From assembly GCF_030611305.1 (NCBI RefSeq), contig NZ_JAUWQB010000006.1:1-64000 (forward strand): a stretch of 64,000 bases of DNA. Reading direction: 5' to 3'. Under the pieces are notes generated by a model. It was not told the origin of the DNA. It did not search any database and was given only the letters and a program-made list of their open reading frames with translations. The DNA comes from Desulfobacula sp. Lineage in GTDB: Bacteria > Desulfobacterota > Desulfobacteria > Desulfobacterales > Desulfobacteraceae. This document shows positions 53,466 through 63,219 of the stretch, one piece after another; positions within the stretch are counted from its first letter, which is position 1; every line of letters begins with the position of its first letter. Both the position numbers and the translations under genes were made by a program.

Positions 53466-54755
53466 ATGGAACAAAAGTCAAAACGTTCTTTTTTACAAAT
53501 CACCAGGATCATGCTGTCCTGGAAAATGATAGCCATGTTTTTTTTTGGATTCTCTTCCGGGTTTCCGTTTTACATTATCAAAGACGTATTAAAATTATGG
53601 ATGACAGAGTCTGGTGTGGATCTTGCGACCATCGGTCTTTTTTCTGCCCTGGGCCTGCCGTATACCTTGAAATTTGTCTGGTCTCCATTGATGGACGGAT
53701 ATGTACCAAGATTTTTAGGACGGCGGAGGGGATGGATACTTATCGCTCAAATAGGGCTTATGATGAGTATCGCACTTATAGGGCAATTCGACCCTTCAAA
53801 GTCACTATTCTGGATAGTTTTCATGGCATTGTGCATCAATTTTTTCGGGGCAAGCCAGGATATTGCCCTGGATGCATTCCGGCGTGAATATTTAACCAGC
53901 GACGAACTGGGATTCGGCACCGGTGTCTGGATGAATGCATGGCGGCTTGGCATGTATGTTTCTATCGGAATTGCACTTCTTACAGAATTAAATATCAGTT
54001 GGGCCAGCATTCATATTATCCTGGCATTGATGATGGGAATTGGAATTTTAACCACTCTTTTTGTTCCTGAACCAAAAGTCGATGCATCACCACCGGTTTC
54101 AGTTAAAGAAGCGGTTATTGAACCCTTTGTTGAATTTTTTAAACGCCACAGCGCTATTCTTGTTCTTTTATTTATCCTGTTGTACAAAATCGGGGATAAT
54201 ATGGCCGGTGCCATGACGATTCCGTTTATACTCAAAATGGGGTTTTCCAAAACAGAATATTTCCTCATTGTCAAAGGGATCGGAATGTTTGGACTTTTTG
54301 GCGGGGTGATTCTGGGAGGATCTATCATGATCCGCCTTGGTATTGCCAGATCCTTATGGGTGTTTGGAATCCTTCAGGCCATCTCCACAGCATTGTTTGC
54401 CATTATGGTTATGGTGGATCACAATTCCATGATCTGGGTGGACTACAGGCAAGTTATTCTGGGGTGTATTATAGGGTTTGAATTTTTTTCCACAGGGCTT
54501 GGCCAGGCTGCCTATGCCACCTATATGGCAATACAGACCAACAAGCGGTTTACGGCGACTCAATATGCATTACTGACAAGTTTAATGGCTGTCCCGGGTG
54601 TTGTTGCAGCTTCCGCTACAGGGTTTATGGCAAAATATCTGGGATGGGATGTGTTTTATTTTTTTTGTGCAGTTATTGCAGTTCCGGGACTGCTGCTCTT
54701 GTTTAAAATTGCTCCCTGGAATGCAAGTAATGAAGAATTGGAAACAACACATTGA
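53466..54755 (+). CDS. MFS transporter, AmpG/PAT family
   Basis: About 429 residues from the ATG at 53466 (MEQKSKRSFLQITRIMLSWK); the track ORF starts inside the previous gene. Twelve membrane segments are visible from the hydrophobic pattern. The first loop FFFGFSSGFPFYIIKDVLKLWM and YTLKFVWSPLMDGYVP, then SQDIALDAFRREYL, are typical of AmpG muropeptide permeases and the acetyl-CoA transporter (PAT) family. Uptake of anhydromuropeptides for cell-wall recycling is the best guess. Confidence 0.88.
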   Translation: MEQKSKRSFLQITRIMLSWKMIAMFFFGFSSGFPFYIIKDVLKLWMTESGVDLATIGLFSALGLPYTLKFVWSPLMDGYVPRFLGRRRGWILIAQIGLMMSIALIGQFDPSKSLFWIVFMALCINFFGASQDIALDAFRREYLTSDELGFGTGVWMNAWRLGMYVSIGIALLTELNISWASIHIILALMMGIGILTTLFVPEPKVDASPPVSVKEAVIEPFVEFFKRHSAILVLLFILLYKIGDNMAGAMTIPFILKMGFSKTEYFLIVKGIGMFGLFGGVILGGSIMIRLGIARSLWVFGILQAISTALFAIMVMVDHNSMIWVDYRQVILGCIIGFEFFSTGLGQAAYATYMAIQTNKRFTATQYALLTSLMAVPGVVAASATGFMAKYLGWDVFYFFCAVIAVPGLLLLFKIAPWNASNEELETTH

Positions 54756-55229
54756 TTGGATATCTGCAAATAGTGCTTGACAAAGAATAGTCTTTTTTTT
54801 ACTTAAATGCTGAAAAAATAGCAAAAGCTATAGATTTGTTTTATTAACCAGACTGCTTTATTTGAGATGTGAAGGTTTTTACATTATTGTGCAACCCAAT
54901 TGCACTGATATAAAGAGACTGACCGGGACAATCCATTGGTCAGATAAAGCTTATTTTAGACTGCCGGTTTTCGGCCTTGATAAGCATCAGACAGATGTTT
55001 TCCAGGGCGGTCAAAGAACCGGTTTTTTTATATTATTTTGCAAACCATTGATTTGTAACGGTTTCAATCAAAGCAGGAAATCACATAAAGGCTTGATAAA
55101 TTTAAAAAAATTAATTGTCAGTTTTTTTTGTCCAGACCGTTGTTTGCTTTATTGGGAATAATTTGGAGCAGACAGGGTTCATAGTTTTAAATTGTAAAGC
55201 TATTATAGAAAGGTTAGGAGGGTAAAATA
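54756..55229 (+). other. 474-base intergenic region with hairpins before the hdrA operon
   Basis: No supportable gene is seen; the 99-residue track ORF at 54862 lacks a family pattern. CTGACC/GGTCAG (54919-54943) forms a hairpin. Further on, CCGGTT (54964-54969) pairs with AACCGG (55017-55022), enclosing a CATC/GATG stem and followed by seven T residues, so it is terminator-like. The stretch could encode a small RNA of about 160 bases or a leader controlling hdrA. The hdrA ribosome-binding site TTAGGAGGG is at 55215-55223. Confidence 0.4.
54964..55029 (+). terminator. terminator-like hairpin upstream of hdrA
   Basis: CCGGTT/AACCGG arms enclose about 47 bases with an inner CATC-agaca-GATG stem; TTTTTTT follows at 55023. 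It could end transcription from the transporter gene, end a small RNA, or attenuate hdrA. Confidence 0.4.
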
Positions 55230-58200
55230 ATGACCCAAAATTCAACACCAAAGGAAGATCTTGCAGGTTCCGTCATGGTTCTTGGCGGCGGAATTGCGGG
55301 AATGCAGTCTGCAATAGATTTAGCCAACTCAGGCTACTATGTCTATCTGGTTGAAAAATCATATGCCATCGGCGGTATGATGGCAATATTGGACAAGACA
55401 TTCCCGACCAATGACTGTACCATGTGAGTGATCTCACCCAAACTGGTCGAGGTCGGCCGGCATCTGAATATTGAACTACTGACAAATACTCAGCTTATTG
55501 AACTTGACGGTGAAGAGGGAAATTTCACCGCAAGAGTAAAAGAAAATCCAAGATTTGTTGATCTCTTGAAATGTACATCATGCGGGGAATGCGCCAAGGT
55601 TTGTCCTGTGGAAGTACCCAGTGAACATAACATGGGGCTTGCCCAGCGGAAGGCCATTTTTAAGCAATACGAACAGGCCATACCGGGAGCGTACGGGATT
55701 TCCAAACGATCCACGGCTCCGTGCAAGGCCACTTGTCCGGCCCATGTGAGCATCCAGGGGTTTATTGCCCTGATGAACCAGGGAAAGCATGCCGAAGCCC
55801 TGAAATTGTTTAAGCAAGAACATCCCTTTCCCGGCTCCTGCGGTCGTGTCTGTCACCATCCTTGTGAATTAGAATGCACCAGGGGAGACGTTGATGAGCC
55901 TGTTGCCATCCAATACCTTCACAGATATCTGGCCCAGCTGGATCTTGACGGTGATGAAATTTTTATTCCTGAAGTTGCTGAAAAACGTGATGAAAAAGTG
56001 GCCATTGTGGGGTCTGGCCCTGCAGGACTGACCACAGCCTATTATATGGCTCAAAAGGGATATGGAGTTACCATATTTGAAAAACTGCCTGTCAAAGGCG
56101 GCATGATGACAGTGGGCATACCGGAGTACAGGCTGCCCAAAGCCGAGCTTGCAAAGGAAATTGAAGTGATTGAAAACCTGGGTGTTGAGATTCAAACCTC
56201 GGTTGAATTTGGCAAGGATGTTACCCTTCAAAGCCTTAAAGAAGACGGCTACAGCGCATTGTTTATGGCGACCGGTCTTCATGGCTCCCGCGGATTGGGC
56301 GTCAAGGGAGAAGATCTGGACGGGGTAATCAAAGGGGTTGACCTCCTGAGAGATGCAGCCCTTGGCAAAGCCGAAAAACTTAGCGGCAGGGTCATGGTAA
56401 TCGGTGGCGGTAATGTGGCGGTTGACGTTGCCCTCACAGCCAGGAGGCTGGGAGCCGATGATGTGACTATGGTCTGTCTTGAAAAACGGGATGAAATGCC
56501 TGCCTGGGATTATGAGATTGAAGAAGCCCTTGAAGAAAAGGTTAAAATTGTCAACAGCCTTGGGCCCTTAAGATTTATTGGTATAGACGGAAAGGTTGAT
56601 GAAATTGAATTTCAGGAATGTACATCTGTATTTGATGAAAACGGCAGATTTAATCCCCAGTATGATGACTGCAAATTAACGTCCTATGAAACAGACATTA
56701 TCATTGTGGCCATTGGTCAGATGGGAGAGCTTGAGTTTGCGGATAAGGAAGGCATTGCGTTAACCCCGCCCGGCGGGCTTGAGGCGGATCCTGTCACTTT
56801 GCAGACCCCCATCGACTGGGTGTTTGCAGGAGGTGATGCGTTTTACGGACCCAAATCGGTTGTGGATGCTATTGCCAGTGGAAAGACCGCGGCTGAGAGT
56901 ATGCACAGGTTTATCAATGGCGAAGATTTGAATGAAGGCCGGGAAAAGTCCTGGGACTTTGAAAAACCAGATATCCTTAATGTGCCCCGAATTGAACGGG
57001 CAAAACCTTCCAAAATAAGTGTGGATGAAAGAGAAGGCAATTTCAAGGAAGTGACCCTGGATCTTGCCAGAGAAGCCATTGAAAGAGAAGCGGCCCGTTG
57101 TCTTTCCTGCGGGATCTGTTCGGAATGCTATCAGTGTGTGGATGTCTGTCTTGCAGAGGCTATCGATCATGAACAGGTGGCACAGATAAAAGAATTGAAT
57201 GTGGGATCGGTTATTTTGACCACTGGTGCCACAACCTATGATCCGTCAGGGCTTGACGATATCTATATGTACAAGAGATCGCAAAATGTCATGACATCTA
57301 TTGAGTTTGAAAGAATTTTAAGTGCCGGCGGCCCGACACTGGGTCATCTTGTCAGACCTTCCGATGAAAAAGAACCTGAAAAGATTGCTTTTCTCCAATG
57401 TATCGGTTCACGGGATACCAATAAGTGTGGAAACGGGTATTGTTCGTCGGTCTGCTGTATGTATGCCATCAAAGACGGCGTGATTGCCAAAGAGCATTCG
57501 GAGGTAGAGCTGGATGTGGCCATATTTAATATGGACATGCGAACCTTTGGTAAGGATTATGAAAAGTATTATAACAGAGCCGCAGACGAAGAAGGCGTGC
57601 GTTTTATTAAATCAAGAATCCATTCTGTCATTGAAGAACCCGGAACCGATAACCTGATTCTCAACTATGCCGACGAAGAAGGCAAGATGTGCCAGGAAAT
57701 TTTTGACATGGTCATTCTCTCTGTGGGGCTTGTTATTCCAGAAGAGAGTGTGGAACTTGCCAAGCGGATTGATATTGATCTGGATAAGTATAATTTTGTA
57801 AAAACTAACGTTTTTAACCCTTTACAGACATCCCGGCCGGGAGTTTATGTATCAGGGTCTTTCCAGGGTCCCAAGGATATAGCTTCTTCCGTGACAGAGG
57901 CAAGCGGGGCAGCTGCGGCTGCCGGGATAAAACTCGCCGGGGCACGCCATACACAGACAAAAACGGTTGTCATGCCGGAAGAAAGAGATGTCCTGGGGGA
58001 AGAACCGAGAATAGGCGTATTTATTTGTAGATGCGGTATTAATATTGCCGGGGTAATTGATGTTGAGGCAGTGGAAGAATATACCAAGACCCTTCCCAAT
58101 GTGGTGTATACCGGTGAAAACCTGTTTACCTGTTCTCAGGATACACAGGTGAGTATTAAGGAACTCATTGATGAACATCAGCTCAACCGGGTTGTGGTGG

Positions 58201-59675
58201 CATCCTGTACCCCGAAAACCCATGAAGGCATCTTCATGGATACCTTAGAGGAGGCGGGGTTAAATAAATATCTTTTTGAAATGGCCAATATCAGGAATCA
58301 GGGTTCTTGGATGCATTTTCATGAACCTGAAAAAGCCACGCAAAAAGCCAAGGATCTGGTTCGAATGGCTGTGGCAAGGGTGGCAACCTTAGGGCCGCTC
58401 CATGATAAACGAATTTCAGTGATTGATAAGGCTCTGGTGATCGGCGGGGGTATTGCCGGCATGACTGCAGCCAAAGGGCTTGCTGATCAAGGCTATGAAG
58501 TTACCCTGGTTGAAAAGGAAAATATCCTTGGCGGCTTGGGGAACCGGCTTCATCACACCATTGAAGGAGATGATATAAAGGCCTATGTAAAAGATCTTGT
58601 TGGAGCGATTGAAAGCCATGACAAGATAGATGTCCTTAAACAATCATTGATTGTCGGATTCGGAGGGTATAAAGGCAATTTTAAAACCACTGTTCTTGTG
58701 GGCCCATCCATGGAAGAAAGAAAAATTGACCATGGTGCCATGATCGTGGCAACCGGTGCAACAGAATACCAGCCCAAAGAATTTCTCTATAATGAAAGCG
58801 ATGCCGTTGTCACCCAGATTGAACTCACCGACATGATTGAGGAGAAAAAGGCTGGGGATCTTGACCGGGTTGTCATGATTCAGTGCGTGGGATCAAGAAA
58901 TGAAGAAAATCCCAATTGTTCACGAATCTGCTGCCAGAGTGCCGTCAAGAACGCCATTTCCCTGAAAGAACAGAATGCAGATACAGATGTGTTTATTCTT
59001 TATCGGGACATGCGAATGTACTCCATGCTGGAAGAGTATTACACAAAAGCAAGAAATCTCGGGGTCATCTTTTCACGGTTTGATCCTGAAAATCAGCCCG
59101 AGGTGGCCAAGGGCGAAGACGGGAAAATGACAGTGACGTTTACCGATCATGTTCTGGGTCAGAAAATAGAAGCCAGTGCAGATCTTGTTGTATTGAGTGC
59201 AGGCGTCAAGGCGGCGGATACAGAGGAACTTTCAACCATCATTAAAACCAATAGAAATGCTGAAGGCTTTTTTATGGAAGCCCATGTGAAACTTCGACCG
59301 GTTGAAGCGCCCACGGAAGGAATTTTTATCTGCGGTACGGCACACGGGCCAAAGTTGATCTCTGAAACCATTGCCCAGGCCATGGCGGCAGCATCAAGGG
59401 CCACCACATTCATCTCTCAGCCATATCTGACCCTGTCATCCGTAACAGCTGAAGTAGATCAGGATCATTGTGCCTCCTGTCTTGTCTGTGTCAGATCCTG
59501 TCCCTATGATGTGCCGGTCATAAATGAAATGGGTGTCAGTTACATCGATCCTGCCCTTTGTCAGGGATGTGGTGTCTGTGCAGCTGAATGTCCTGCTAAA
59601 ACAATAAAATTAAACTGGTATGAAGATAATCAGTTGCTCAGCAAGGTGGAGTCTTTGCTGGAGGGGGTAATATAA
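55230..59675 (+). CDS. hdrA: giant HdrA-GltD-HdrA flavoprotein, candidate selenoprotein (in-frame TGA at 55425)
   Basis: The track splits the gene at TGA 55425-55427, but the frame continues, giving 1481 residues. Order: HdrA FAD start ([16 protein letters not shown], residue 12), then [25 protein letters not shown], where HdrA has Cys; a 4Fe-4S site ([14 protein letters not shown], about 115); a GltD-like NAD(P)H insert (160-590, [13 protein letters not shown] and [17 protein letters not shown]); Cys-rich [13 protein letters not shown] (about 620) and the rest of HdrA; a second full HdrA unit from about 925 ([25 protein letters not shown] at 1068, [12 protein letters not shown]); and a C-terminal ferredoxin domain with two 4Fe-4S motifs from 1411. 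It is the flavin electron hub of the mvhD-metV-metF module. Selenocysteine HdrA is known in methanogens and deltaproteobacteria. Confidence 0.9.
55425..55460 (+). promoter_or_regulatory. selenocysteine TGA and candidate bacterial SECIS in hdrA
   Basis: Downstream of TGA (55425-55427), CTGGTC (55443-55448) pairs with GGCCGG (55455-55460), including two G-U pairs, around the loop GAGGTC that begins 22 bases after the TGA. A G in the first two loop positions and this distance match bacterial SECIS rules. Confidence 0.6.
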
Positions 59676-60112
59676 TGAATGACTTTCAACCGGTGATATT
59701 GGCATTTTGCTGTAATTTCTGAGGGTATTCAGCTGCGGACCTGGCAGGTTCCATGAGGTTGAAGATCCCTTCAAATTTTAGAATTATTCGTGTTCCCTGT
59801 ACCGGAAAGGTAGATGTGATCCATATTCTGAGAGCCTTTGAAAAAGGGGCTGACGGCGTATATGTGGTCGGTTGTATGGAAGGGGATTGCCATTTCAACG
59901 AGGGAAATTTTCGGGCCAGAAAGCGCGTTGAGCAGGCCGCTAAAATTTTGGATCAGGTCGGCGTGGGGGGAGAACGGGTGAAAATGTTCAATCTTTCAGC
60001 TGGCGAAGGCCCGTTGTTTGCCCAGTTTTCCATTGAAATGGACAATATAATCAGGGAACTTGGGCCGTCTCCCATCAGGGTGGCAAAACAAAAAAAGAAA
60101 GACGCAGCTTAA
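59675..60112 (+). CDS. mvhD: MvhD/VhuD-type iron-sulfur protein, candidate selenoprotein (in-frame TGA at 59720)
   Basis: The track only shows the part from 59753. The true start is the ATG at 59675, overlapping the hdrA stop (TAATG), giving 145 residues. Codon 16 is TGA in the context ILAFCCNF-TGA-GYSAADLAGSMR. MvhD has FCCNWC there, so TGA replaces the last Cys of the 2Fe-2S ligand set, as in methanogen VhuD. Later cysteines GCMEGDCHF complete the family pattern. MvhD carries electrons between HdrA and its partner, here presumably MetV/MetF rather than a hydrogenase. Confidence 0.9.
59720..59752 (+). promoter_or_regulatory. selenocysteine TGA and candidate bacterial SECIS in mvhD
   Basis: After TGA (59720-59722), GGACC (59737-59741) pairs with GG-U-UCC (59747-59752, one bulged U) around the loop TGGCA, which starts 20 bases after the TGA and has G in its second position. 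This fits a bacterial SECIS. Confidence 0.6.
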
Positions 60113-60152
60113 AATAATAAATATAATTAACAGCTTAATATGAGGTTGGCGT

Positions 60153-60821
60153 ATGATAATAGCAGAAAAAAAACCCATTGAAGAGATCATTGATGAAGTC
60201 AAAGACTTTAACCGACTCCTGATACTCGGGTGCAACGAGTGTGTAACCGTCTGCGAAGCGGGCGGTAAAAAGGAAGTGGAAATCCTGGCATCTGCTTTAA
60301 GGATGTATTTTATCAATAAAGGTGATGAGAAAGTAATCACTGAAAATACTTTGGAGCGCCAGTGCGACCATGAGTACCTGGAAGAACTTCGAAGCAATAT
60401 TGATGATTATGATGCCATTGTTTCTCTTGCCTGTGGTGTTGGCGTTCAGTTTGCTGCGGAAAAGTATCTGACCACACCCTTAATTCCCGGGGTAAATACG
60501 GTCTGTCTGGGTGCCAATGAAGACAGAGGGCTCTGGACGGAAAGATGTCAGGCCTGTGGCTCATGCGTGCTTGCCAGGACCGGCGGAATCTGTCCGGTTT
60601 CAAGGTGTGCCAAAAGAGTGCTCAATGGTCCCTGCGGCGGTTCGACAAACGGTAAATGTGAGATCAGCAAAGATGTTGACTGTGCCTGGCAGCTTATTTT
60701 AGACCGGTTAAAAGCATTGGATAAAATGGGTGACTATGAGAAAATCGCACCGATTAAGGATTGGTCAACAGATAGAGCGGGCGGTCCAAGAACTGTAACC
60801 AGGGAGGATGTGAAGATATGA
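60153..60821 (+). CDS. metV: methylenetetrahydrofolate reductase-associated zinc/Fe-S protein MetV
   Basis: A 222-residue protein of the MTHFR C-terminal domain family (MetV). N-terminal LLILGCNECVTVCEAGGKKEVE is followed by a Rossmann-like body. The C-terminal cysteine cluster is CQACGSCVLARTGGICPVSRCAKRVLNGPCGG. In acetogens MetV forms a complex with MetF and connects it to Hdr/Mvh-like or RnfC2 modules. It follows mvhD by 40 bases and overlaps metF by 4, so the complex is probably made from one mRNA. Confidence 0.9.
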   Translation: MIIAEKKPIEEIIDEVKDFNRLLILGCNECVTVCEAGGKKEVEILASALRMYFINKGDEKVITENTLERQCDHEYLEELRSNIDDYDAIVSLACGVGVQFAAEKYLTTPLIPGVNTVCLGANEDRGLWTERCQACGSCVLARTGGICPVSRCAKRVLNGPCGGSTNGKCEISKDVDCAWQLILDRLKALDKMGDYEKIAPIKDWSTDRAGGPRTVTREDVKI

Positions 60822-61750
60822 GTGATTTAAATACTGCAAGCAATCTGGAAAAAGTATTAAAAGCAGGACACATTGGTGTCACTTCCGAATGCGGGCCTCC
60901 AAGGGGAAGTGATGCGGATGAGGTCAAAAAGAAAGGTGCATTGATCAGGGATTATGTGGATGCCATCAATGTTACGGACAACCAGACTGCCATGACAAGA
61001 ATGTCTTCTCTTGCAGCATGTGTGCATCTCAAGCTCATGGGTATTGAGCCGGTTCTGCAGATGGTAACACGGGACAGAAACAGGGTGGCTCTTCAAAGTG
61101 ATATTCTGGGTGCCGCCTCTTTTGATATCCCGAATATGCTGTGTCTGTCCGGAGATCACCAGAGTTTTGGTGATTGCGCACAAGGTCAGAATGTTCATGA
61201 TCTTGATTCCATGCAATTGGTTCAGACGGTTCGCTACATGCGGGATGAAGGAAAGTTTCTCGGCGGAGATGATATTAAACGCCCGCCAAAAATATTTGTG
61301 GGTGCTGCTGCCAATCCCTTTGCCGATCCGTTTGAGATCAGGGTGCCGCGTCTGGCTAAAAAAATTGCCTGTGGTGCTGAATTTATCCAGACCCAGTGCA
61401 TTTATAACCTGGATAAGTTTAAAGAGTGGATCAAAATAGCAGCTGACAGGGGACTGACCGAAAAAACCTTTATCATGGCAGGCATGACCCCTATGAAATC
61501 CGTGGGTATGGCCAAATACATGAAAAACAGGGTGCCGGGAATGGATGTCCCGGATGAGATTATCAAACGCTTGGCCGGTGCTGAAAAAGGCAAGCAGGCC
61601 CAGGAGGGAATTGATATCTGTGTGGAACATATCCAGGAACTCAAGGAATTGAACGGGGTTTCAGGATTTCATATCATGGCTATAGAGTGGGAAGAAAAAG
61701 TTCCTGAAATAGTAGAAAGATCCGGGCTTTATCCAAGACCAGAAGTATAG
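60818..61750 (+). CDS. metF: methylenetetrahydrofolate reductase
   Basis: A 310-residue TIM-barrel flavoprotein interconverting methylene-THF and methyl-THF, a step of the methyl branch of the Wood-Ljungdahl pathway. Typical parts are GVTSECGPPRGSDAD (catalytic Glu near residue 20), DAINVTDNQTAMTRMSSLA, LQMVTRDRNRVALQSDILGA and CLSGDHQSFGD. Near the end, GVSGFHIMAIEWEEKVPEI fits the family. With MetV, MvhD and HdrA it should draw electrons from NAD(P)H and/or ferredoxin instead of using NADH alone. Confidence 0.95.
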   Translation: MSDLNTASNLEKVLKAGHIGVTSECGPPRGSDADEVKKKGALIRDYVDAINVTDNQTAMTRMSSLAACVHLKLMGIEPVLQMVTRDRNRVALQSDILGAASFDIPNMLCLSGDHQSFGDCAQGQNVHDLDSMQLVQTVRYMRDEGKFLGGDDIKRPPKIFVGAAANPFADPFEIRVPRLAKKIACGAEFIQTQCIYNLDKFKEWIKIAADRGLTEKTFIMAGMTPMKSVGMAKYMKNRVPGMDVPDEIIKRLAGAEKGKQAQEGIDICVEHIQELKELNGVSGFHIMAIEWEEKVPEIVERSGLYPRPEV

Positions 61751-61776
61751 TCAACATCCGTCAGAAGATCTTTAAA

Positions 61777-61818
61777 GGATACAGGTAAAGGAAAATTCCT
61801 TTACCTGTATCCTTTTTT
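61777..61818 (+). terminator. strong terminator of the hdrA-mvhD-metV-metF operon
   Basis: A perfect 17-bp stem, beginning GGATACAGGTAAAGG, with a 2-base AA tip and followed by six T residues, lies 27 bases after metF. It closes the operon. Confidence 0.92.
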
Positions 61819-61859
61819 ATATTATGACTATAGAAAAATTATTACTCTGAGGAGATAAA

Positions 61860-62162
61860 ATGGCTGTAATCGTAAAGTATATCGTTGTCAGGAATGGAGA
61901 GGAAAAGATGACATTTGCGACAAAAAAAGAAGCAGACGCCTATGATAAAATGCTTGATATTGCCGACAATTTGTTTGAATTCCTGGAAAGTTCAAAAATC
62001 AAGCTTAATGAGAATCAACTTGAGGACATCTCCCTGTTACTGGCAGAAAAAAGGGATAAACTGATGCCCATTTTAAGAGGAATCAACCCAAAGAAAAAAC
62101 CTGCCAAAAAACCTGAACAAAAAGAGAATGTTGCCAAAAAATCCAAAGCACAAAAAAAATAG
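61860..62162 (+). CDS. yebG: YebG family DNA damage-associated protein
   Basis: A 100-residue protein. MAVIVKYIVVRNGEEKMTFATKK followed by EADAYDKMLDIADNLFEFL closely matches the E. coli YebG start as I remember it. The tail from residue 78 is Lys-rich and probably contacts DNA. In E. coli the gene is LexA- and cAMP-dependent. I see no clear LexA box in the short upstream region. It is preceded by GGAGATAAA and stands alone. Confidence 0.85.
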   Translation: MAVIVKYIVVRNGEEKMTFATKKEADAYDKMLDIADNLFEFLESSKIKLNENQLEDISLLLAEKRDKLMPILRGINPKKKPAKKPEQKENVAKKSKAQKK

Positions 62163-62203
62163 TCAGCAACATTTTTTTGCAAATTTAATTCCATTGCTAT
62201 CTG

Positions 62204-63070
62204 TTACCGAATCCACTTTATTACAGGTTTTTTTCTTGACGCTGTATTGGCGTGCTTATATGCCGGAGATCCCATAATAATGCATGCATAAACCATACGA
62301 CCTTTAGGCAGTTTAATAAGATTTCGGAGTTTTTTGCTGTACTTTAATGACAGGTTTAAAAAACCTATATAGCAGGTTCCAAGTCCTAATGAATATGCAT
62401 AATTCATTATATTGCTTGCTGAAATATTGCAGTTTTCGTTAGAGAAGACAGCACCTTTCGGGGCATGTACAAGAATTAAAACAGGCGCATTATGAAGGAT
62501 AAAGTCTCTGCCTTTTTCTGTTTCATCGATATAATACTGCATTGGTTCTACATACCTTGTGATGGTATCTGATACTGGAAACAGTTTCATCGTTTTATAT
62601 ATGAGGTTACCAGGGAATTTTTTTATAAAGTAAAAGATTTTTGTACTGAAAACAAAAACTGCATTTGAAATTTTGCTTAAAATTTTTTTATCGGAAATAA
62701 CCAGATACCCAACATTTTGAGAATTACTTGCAGTGGGTGCATGGTTTACAAGACCGATTACTTTTTCAATTAATTCATCCGGAATATTTTTGTCTTTATA
62801 CCGCCTTACACTTCTTCTTCCCCTTGCGATGGTTTCATAAACTTCTGGATTAATAAGGTCACCGTCTGTTTTTTTTATTTGCGCCTGATCAAGACCGTTA
62901 TGCTCTATAGCCCCCTGAGGGCATACGGCAAGGCAATGGCTACAGCGGTTGCAATCATCCGGTGCAACTATTTCAGGAATACCGTCTATGTCTCTCCACA
63001 CTATAGAAATGCAGTCTTTTACGCATAACATGCATTTTGTACATTTTTCTTCAATTCGTTGTATTTTCAT
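62204..63070 (-). CDS. ferredoxin-nitroreductase fusion protein
   Basis: A 288-residue protein. Residues 1-60 are a 2x4Fe-4S ferredoxin domain (CTKCMLCVKDC, then CNRCSHCLAVCPQG). Residues 75-288 form a nitroreductase fold with RSVRRYKDKNIPDELIEKVI at its start, APTASNSQNVGYLVI and AYSLGLGTCYIGF. FMN-dependent reduction with electrons from its own clusters is likely. The substrate is unknown. Such fusions are common in anaerobes. It is divergent from the next nitroreductase. Confidence 0.9.
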   Translation of the reverse strand: MKIQRIEEKCTKCMLCVKDCISIVWRDIDGIPEIVAPDDCNRCSHCLAVCPQGAIEHNGLDQAQIKKTDGDLINPEVYETIARGRRSVRRYKDKNIPDELIEKVIGLVNHAPTASNSQNVGYLVISDKKILSKISNAVFVFSTKIFYFIKKFPGNLIYKTMKLFPVSDTITRYVEPMQYYIDETEKGRDFILHNAPVLILVHAPKGAVFSNENCNISASNIMNYAYSLGLGTCYIGFLNLSLKYSKKLRNLIKLPKGRMVYACIIMGSPAYKHANTASRKKPVIKWIR

Positions 63071-63219
63071 AGTTTCTCATTTTTGTATATAGTATTCGGT
63101 GCTTCACTATAGTTTGTAATCCTTCCTTTTACCATATTTTTCATGTAACTTAAGGATAAACTCGTCACTGATGAAAGAGTTATCAGATAGACTAAAATTA
63201 ATGAAGGAGCACAAATAAT

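Noticed and set aside
54862-55161. 99-residue ORF in the gap before hdrA
   Set aside because: No ribosome-binding site, no family pattern, and it covers the hairpins; low-complexity intergenic sequence is the better reading.
60857-61630. 257-residue ORF antisense to metF
   Set aside because: A shadow ORF with no start signal or motifs, fully inside metF.
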